Shown one piece after another: positions 22,716-25,915 of a stretch of DNA of 25,915 nucleotides. The stretch covers positions 1-25,915 of IMG/VR virus record IMGVR_UViG_3300044641_003672. One strand, written 5' to 3'. The stretch's first letter is position 1. Each line of letters opens with the position of its first letter. Origin of the DNA: a virus. The notes below the pieces were generated by a model that saw nothing but the letters and a program-made list of their open reading frames with translations, was not told the origin of the DNA and searched no databases. Both the position numbers and the translations under genes were made by a program.

Positions 22716-22737
22716 TATTAGTATAAGGGAAAAGGAT

Positions 22738-23067
22738 ATGGCTAGAGAAGTAATTGAAAAGAAACTCTTCATAGAAAATATTATCCTTTTAAAAGAAATA
22801 GAGGATAGGAGAGACTTCATGGAAGAAGAGATAGGAGTCGATATGTCTATCTACGAAGAAAAGTTCCTACAAGTAATAGAGAACTTATTCAAAATACATT
22901 TTAACAAAGAACAGTTTGCATTGATTCAGTACTACCTATACCAAGTACCTACCATAGACAACTGGGATGGAAAGATTGATCTCTCAGATGGAAAAGAGAT
23001 GATCACAGTAGACTTTGAAACTCCAGAACAAGTATGGAATGTTATCACCAGCTTAAAAATAAAGTAA
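22738..23067 (+). CDS. Unknown phage protein, acidic and helical
   Basis: I chose the ATG at 22738 (109 residues, MAREVIEKK) because an AAAAGGA purine tract lies just upstream and the gap from the previous gene is 22 bases. An in-frame ATG at 22663 would give 134 residues but would overlap the previous gene by 53 bases. The protein has a helical first half rich in Glu, Ile and Lys, then a FALIQYYLYQVPTIDNWDG segment, and an acidic end with VDFETPEQVWNVITSLK. No domain is recognised. A TAA stop is followed by an A-rich tract and the next promoter, so it ends its transcription unit. Confidence 0.6.
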   Translation: MAREVIEKKLFIENIILLKEIEDRRDFMEEEIGVDMSIYEEKFLQVIENLFKIHFNKEQFALIQYYLYQVPTIDNWDGKIDLSDGKEMITVDFETPEQVWNVITSLKIK

Positions 23068-23074
23068 AAAAAAG

Positions 23075-23105
23075 TTGCATACTAATACCTTTAGGTGTAT
23101 CTTTA
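23075..23105 (+). promoter_or_regulatory. Promoter before the zinc-finger/acidic-tail gene
   Basis: TTGC at 23075-23078 follows a run of eight A and one G, and lies 23 bases upstream of TATCTTTA at 23098-23105. The spacer carries CTTTAGGTG just before the -7 box, a feature shared in part with the promoters at 24317 and 25251. The leader to ATG 23131 is about 20 bases. Confidence 0.7.
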
Positions 23106-23130
23106 TACTATAATTAAAAATAAAACGGTT

Positions 23131-23541
23131 ATGAGCTTAGAGCAAATTAGATGTACTAGATGTAAAAACGACATGCCTAAATTAAGATTAGACACTTATG
23201 GATATGATTTCTGTGTAAGTTGTTCTGATGTAAAACCTAAGGTAGGACGCATTAGAGTAGTAGGTGAAGGAGACTATACTGTTACTGAATTAGATGTACT
23301 GGATCAGGATGTAGCTAGAAGACTTCAAGAGATGGAAAATGTCTCAAGAGGAGTTAGAAACGTTCCATTGGAGATCTTAAACTTTGATGAGGATGAATTA
23401 GGAGACGATGCGAAAGTATTGGAAGCTGTAGTTGAAAAGAGTTTAGATGATGAACTAGAAATCGAGGAAGATATCCTGGAAGACCTAGAAGATGTTGAGG
23501 ATGCTGAAGGACTTGAACTAGAGGACGAAGACGACGAATAG
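23131..23541 (+). CDS. DksA/TraR-like zinc-finger protein with acidic tail
   Basis: This 136-residue protein has a Cys4 zinc finger (Cys8, Cys11, Cys28, Cys31). The spacing and the MPKLRLDTYG segment match the DksA/TraR C-terminal finger, where C-x2-C-x4-P-x3-RL is typical. The DksA coiled coil with its acidic tip is absent. Residues about 84-136 form a strongly acidic tail (runs such as ELEIEEDILEDLEDVEDA), giving a net negative charge like DNA-mimic or RNA-polymerase-binding proteins. I start at ATG 23131 rather than the in-frame ATG at 23095, because that earlier codon lies inside the promoter. It may modulate host transcription; this is inference. The next gene starts 1 base after its stop. 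Confidence 0.65.
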   Translation: MSLEQIRCTRCKNDMPKLRLDTYGYDFCVSCSDVKPKVGRIRVVGEGDYTVTELDVLDQDVARRLQEMENVSRGVRNVPLEILNFDEDELGDDAKVLEAVVEKSLDDELEIEEDILEDLEDVEDAEGLELEDEDDE

Positions 23542-24204
23542 ATGCCACCAAGCAAATTTTTATCTAAAGAAGATATACTAAGAGCCATGCAGAACACTAA
23601 GAGTAATCGAGGTGCTGCAAGGTTCCTTAAATGCTCTTTGAACCACTACAAGAAGTTCGCTACAGTATATGTAGATGAGGCAACAGGCCTTACTCTAAAC
23701 GAACTACACAAGAATCCCTCAGGCAAAGGTATCCCAAAGTTTCTTCACAATAGAGGAAAGCAAGCTCCACTAAAAGATTTGATAGCAGGTACTCTTCCAA
23801 TAGAAAGTTTTGAACCAGCTAAGATCAAACAGAGATTGGTATTTGAAGGATACTTAAAAGAGGAATGCAGCCGTTGTGGCTTTCATGAGGAAAGAGTAAC
23901 AGATCAAAAGATTCCATTAATATTACAATTCAAGGATCGAAACAAAAAGAACTACGAACTTGACAATATAGAACTTATGTGCTACAATTGCTCATACCTA
24001 TATGCAATCTCTCCAATCTCTGAGAAGCAAGTAATCAAAATGGAAGATTATATTGAGAAGCAAGGAGGAGAAGTTTCTTGGGATGTGGACGATGCTATGA
24101 AAGAACATCTACAATCATTAGGACTATGGCAAGAGGAATTAGATCCTACAGATGGATCACAATACATTTCAGAAAACTACAAACGAAATGAAGAACAAGA
24201 CTAA
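23542..24204 (+). CDS. HNH-fold zinc protein lacking the catalytic histidines
   Basis: This 220-residue protein has an N-terminal helical segment of HTH type (SKEDILRAMQNTKSNRGAAR, about 8-27). An HNH-like unit follows at about 105-155: Cys109-x2-Cys112 and Cys147-x2-Cys150 would hold zinc. The asparagine Asn142 of the family sits five residues before Cys147. At the position of the catalytic histidine, 12 residues before that Asn, there is Phe130 (LQFKD), and the usual NCH is NCS (Ser151). The fold is likely kept but cleavage lost. It may be a DNA-binding regulator derived from a homing endonuclease. It follows the zinc-finger/acidic gene directly, and its end overlaps a small Lys-rich ORF by 17 bases. 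Confidence 0.65.
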   Translation: MPPSKFLSKEDILRAMQNTKSNRGAARFLKCSLNHYKKFATVYVDEATGLTLNELHKNPSGKGIPKFLHNRGKQAPLKDLIAGTLPIESFEPAKIKQRLVFEGYLKEECSRCGFHEERVTDQKIPLILQFKDRNKKNYELDNIELMCYNCSYLYAISPISEKQVIKMEDYIEKQGGEVSWDVDDAMKEHLQSLGLWQEELDPTDGSQYISENYKRNEEQD

Positions 24205-24316
24205 ACCCACAACAGAAAGGAGAGTAGCCAACCAACTAGTCAAACAATCTGAGCAGAATGAAAAACTCAGAGAGAAAACAATCTCCAATACTTTTTGGAA
24301 ATTTTTTAAAAAATAG
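24188..24316 (+). CDS. Small basic protein, unknown (42 residues)
   Basis: An ATG at 24188 opens 42 codons ending at TAG 24314-24316. The peptide is Lys/Arg-rich and looks helical (NQLVKQSEQNEKLREK), with an aromatic end, FWKFFKK. It fills the otherwise empty space between the HNH-fold gene and the next promoter. It overlaps the former by 17 bases and abuts the promoter's TTGC, as the gmd gene does at 7899. No Shine-Dalgarno sequence is seen. It may be real but could be chance. Confidence 0.4.
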   Translation: MKNKTKPTTERRVANQLVKQSEQNEKLREKTISNTFWKFFKK

Positions 24317-24347
24317 TTGCTAGACTGGATCTTTCTTTGTATCTTTA
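24317..24347 (+). promoter_or_regulatory. Promoter before the 24365 gene
   Basis: TTGC at 24317-24320 directly follows a TAG codon and a run of six A, and stands 23 bases from TATCTTTA at 24340-24347. The spacer has CTTTCTTTG before the -7 box. The leader to ATG 24365 is about 15 bases and ends in GGTTATG, like the one at 23131. Confidence 0.7.
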
Positions 24348-24364
24348 GGTATACAAAAAAGGTT

Positions 24365-24694
24365 ATGGCAGAGAAGACAGGTAATACAGCAAAGCTCGTT
24401 TACGATTTCAATACAGCAGCAGTGTGCGAAGTGTGCATCAAAGGCAATTGGTATCGTACAACACCTAGAGAGTTTAGATCATTTGATGGACAAAGGAGAC
24501 TAACACAACCAATTAAGCAACCAGGAATATCAGACAAGTTTGAGGACATAGAGTTCCGCACAGACCCATACAACGGTCCAGTGTATGTTGTACAAACAAA
24601 CTTAGAAGTAATTAGAATGGATACAAATACAATTGTTACCAATCCATACATTGAAGTAAAGCAAAAATCAGTAACAAATAGCAATCGTACATGA
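24365..24694 (+). CDS. Unknown phage protein
   Basis: This 109-residue protein starts MAEKTGN. An in-frame upstream ATG at 24317 lies inside the promoter -33 element and is not used. The sequence is mostly beta-type: LVYDFNTAAVCEVCIKGNWY, then a polar loop with FRSFDGQRR, then PVYVVQTNLEVIRMD and NPYIEVKQK. It has Cys21 and Cys24 in the pattern C-x2-C but no second pair, so a zinc finger is not supported. It overlaps the next gene by 4 bases (ATGA), the first of three coupled unknown genes. No function can be assigned. Confidence 0.6.
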   Translation: MAEKTGNTAKLVYDFNTAAVCEVCIKGNWYRTTPREFRSFDGQRRLTQPIKQPGISDKFEDIEFRTDPYNGPVYVVQTNLEVIRMDTNTIVTNPYIEVKQKSVTNSNRT

Positions 24695-24984
24695 GAAAAT
24701 TACAAATAGAATCCCTAGAAGAGTTAGAAAATATTTTTAGAGAAAGGTCAGTTGACATGACTAACAATATTCGAGAAGGTATTGAAGAGGCTATGAATAG
24801 TAGTAAAAAGACAGCTATTTTATTTAATATAGAAATGGAAGGTATGGATACTTCTTTTGAAATCTCTCTTACTTCTAAGGAATGGTTAACAGCTTTAGAG
24901 AATTGCTTGAAGCATTACAGCGAGTGGGAAATGTCAGACGAAGCAATTGACACTTACCTATTAATTAAAAAACTAAAGTCATGA
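24691..24984 (+). CDS. Unknown phage protein, acidic and helical
   Basis: This 97-residue protein has a helical N-terminal half (SLEELENIFRERSVDMTNNI), a central beta pair (TAILFNIEMEGMDTSFEISL) and a helical end with WLTALENCLKHYSEWE. It has a net negative charge. No domain is recognised. The start is the ATG of an ATGA overlap with the upstream gene, and its stop overlaps the next start the same way, so the three are likely co-translated. Confidence 0.6.
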   Translation: MRKLQIESLEELENIFRERSVDMTNNIREGIEEAMNSSKKTAILFNIEMEGMDTSFEISLTSKEWLTALENCLKHYSEWEMSDEAIDTYLLIKKLKS

Positions 24985-25232
24985 TGAAACCTTATGTAAA
25001 AGTATTTGTATGTGATATCACAGGAATTAAAACTACGTACACCTATAACAGTGATAGTATTGTTAGTGGAATAGTAAAAGCAGAATTCGACTACCCACCA
25101 GGATACTTAGAAGCATTCAATAAAAAGCAGAAGCATCAGGACAGTCTTCCTAAGACAAAGAGATTGTATTTGAATCCTGCAACAGGAAAAGATGTAAGTT
25201 ATGCTAGAGCAAAAGCTTTAAAAATAATTTAA
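24981..25232 (+). CDS. Small basic unknown phage protein
   Basis: This 83-residue protein starts MMKPYVKVFVCDITG, with a short hydrophobic strand, a loop of Thr/Tyr residues, then FDYPPGYLEAFNKKQKHQ and a Lys-rich tail (LPKTKRLYLNPATGKDV). The C-terminal basic segment could bind nucleic acid. The function is unknown. It is the last gene before the A-rich promoter region at 25251. Confidence 0.55.
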   Translation: MMKPYVKVFVCDITGIKTTYTYNSDSIVSGIVKAEFDYPPGYLEAFNKKQKHQDSLPKTKRLYLNPATGKDVSYARAKALKII

Positions 25233-25250
25233 AAATAATTGTAAAAAAAG

Positions 25251-25281
25251 TTGCAACAATGGAACTTTAGGAGTATCTTTA
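25251..25281 (+). promoter_or_regulatory. Promoter before the DUF932 gene
   Basis: TTGC at 25251-25254, after an A-rich tract, is 23 bases from TATCTTTA at 25274-25281. The spacer has CTTTAGGAG, almost the same as at 23075, and TATCTTTAGGTATA follows, as at 24317. The leader to ATG 25311 is about 25 bases. Confidence 0.72.
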
Positions 25282-25310
25282 GGTATATTAATCAATTAAA
25301 ACAATAAGTT

Positions 25311-25915
25311 ATGTTATCAAAATTCAACACAGGTTTAGACTCTTACCTTTCAAAAGATCAGATTAGAGAAATTGCACCAGTAGTATTTGCTACGGAACCT
25401 ACTAACAAGAATGTTAGTGACAAGTATCTTCATGTTAATACTGAGACAGTTATCGATGACTTAGCAAAGTTAGGATGGCTTCCAGTGAGTGCAGCTCAAA
25501 GAAGAACTAAACCAAGAAAGGATGGATCACCTACTATCAGATCTAAACACATAGTATCATTTCAGAATCCTGATCTTATGATTAAAGGTAAGAATGGTGA
25601 TGATGCTTTCCCAAGAATTATTGTAACAAACTCTCACGATGGATTAAGTTCATTCCAGTTTAGAGTTGGAATCTACAGATTAGTTTGCTCTAATGGATTA
25701 GTAGTTGCTGACGAAGAATTCTCAGCATTCAGTATCAAACACAAAGGATATACCTTTAAGGAATTACAAACAGTAGTGGCATCTGCAGTTGCGGATCTTC
25801 CAAATAAAGTTGAGGTTCTAAACAAAATGCAAGTTAGAATGCTTACTCCAGAGGAACAAAGACAATTAGCAATTGATGCTATGGCTTTGAGAAGTTCAAA
25901 TCCTGATGCTGAGTA
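25311..25915 (+). CDS. DUF932 (phage/plasmid-like) protein, truncated by window end
   Basis: The frame is open from ATG 25311 to the window end (201 codons plus 2 bases). The DUF932 signature is visible: IIVTNSHDGLSSFQFRVGIY followed by RLVCSNGLVVAD (about residues 103-134). DUF932 proteins (phage/plasmid-like TIGR03299) are common in phages and plasmids; their function is not known. The N-terminal part contains DSYLSKDQIREIAP and a Lys-rich KPRKDGS loop. Full-length proteins are usually about 250-400 residues, so 50-200 residues are missing downstream. It has its own promoter and leader. Confidence 0.8.
   Translation, partial: MLSKFNTGLDSYLSKDQIREIAPVVFATEPTNKNVSDKYLHVNTETVIDDLAKLGWLPVSAAQRRTKPRKDGSPTIRSKHIVSFQNPDLMIKGKNGDDAFPRIIVTNSHDGLSSFQFRVGIYRLVCSNGLVVADEEFSAFSIKHKGYTFKELQTVVASAVADLPNKVEVLNKMQVRMLTPEEQRQLAIDAMALRSSNPDAE

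Noticed and set aside
22663-22737. Upstream ATG giving a 25-residue extension of the gene ending at 23067
   Set aside because: It overlaps the previous gene by 53 bases, while the ATG at 22738 has an AAAAGGA purine tract just upstream and a normal gap. The longer form is not excluded.
23095-23130. Upstream ATG extending the DksA-like gene
   Set aside because: The codon lies within the promoter, just before the -7 box, so it would be upstream of the transcript start.
23325-23597. Minus-strand Ser-rich reading frame
   Set aside because: It is the complement of the Asp/Glu-rich tail of the + strand gene; the low complexity is a shadow of acidic codons.
24317-24364. Upstream start extending the 24365 gene
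   Set aside because: It begins at the -33 element of the promoter; the extension would not be transcribed from that promoter.
1-25915. tRNA genes and CRISPR arrays
   Set aside because: No cloverleaf with a T-loop consensus and no regularly spaced direct repeats were seen on reading; a tRNA scan would settle the former.

Overview
The window is a densely packed, AT-rich stretch with every supported gene on the + strand, very short intergenic gaps and many overlapping start/stop junctions. Several genes belong to families typical of tailed phages: a DUF3310 protein, a Cas4/RecB-like PD-(D/E)XK nuclease, a small ribbon-helix-helix protein, an HNH-fold protein and a DUF932 protein. There are no housekeeping genes. 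The promoters fit the Bacteroidota consensus (TTG at -33, TAnnTTTG at -7), Shine-Dalgarno sequences are mostly absent, and one signal peptide ends in the FSQ pattern common in Flavobacteriia. The best reading is a lytic, probably large, phage of a Bacteroidota host, perhaps flavobacterial. A mobile island in a host genome is less likely but cannot be excluded from the sequence alone.

Layout. Positions 1-728 hold a gene tail and two overlapping small membrane/exported proteins with spanin-like or other lysis-like topology. A terminator overlapped by a promoter (737-771) separates them from a short phage-metabolism block (792-2201: DUF3310, nuclease, ribbon-helix-helix). Positions 2206-22116 are a cassette of about 20 kb, almost wholly devoted to glycan synthesis. 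Positions 22136-25915 return to small phage genes: unknowns, a zinc-finger protein with an acidic tail, an HNH-fold protein lacking its catalytic histidines, three more unknowns and the start of a DUF932 protein. Several of these follow nearly identical promoters.

The glycan cassette contains two GT4 enzymes, a zinc-ribbon protein, a GT2, GDP-fucose synthase and GDP-mannose 4,6-dehydratase. These are followed by an E1/RfbH-like PLP dehydratase, an RmlD-like reductase, a GT11 fucosyltransferase, a three-domain GT2-DUF5672-DUF3431 protein and a GT92/GT2_4-like enzyme. Next come a 2-oxoglutarate/Fe(II) oxygenase, a lysine-type sugar aminotransferase, a hexapeptide acyltransferase, a CapD/PseB-like dehydratase, a divergent GT11-like protein, a GT17, a short SDR and two tandem paralogous GT2 enzymes. 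Together these could make at least two activated sugars (GDP-L-fucose or a 3-deoxy relative, and an N-acylated amino-deoxy sugar) and build a fucosylated oligosaccharide. No flippase, polymerase, ABC exporter or membrane-bound initiating transferase is seen. The product is therefore more likely attached in the cytoplasm (virion protein, or DNA) than exported as a polysaccharide. The embedded hydroxylase-like oxygenase suggests a hydroxylate-then-glycosylate scheme.

Six promoters share exactly 23 nt from the T of TTG to the first base of the -7 box. They mark transcription units starting near 792, 5414, 7963, 23131, 24365 and 25311.
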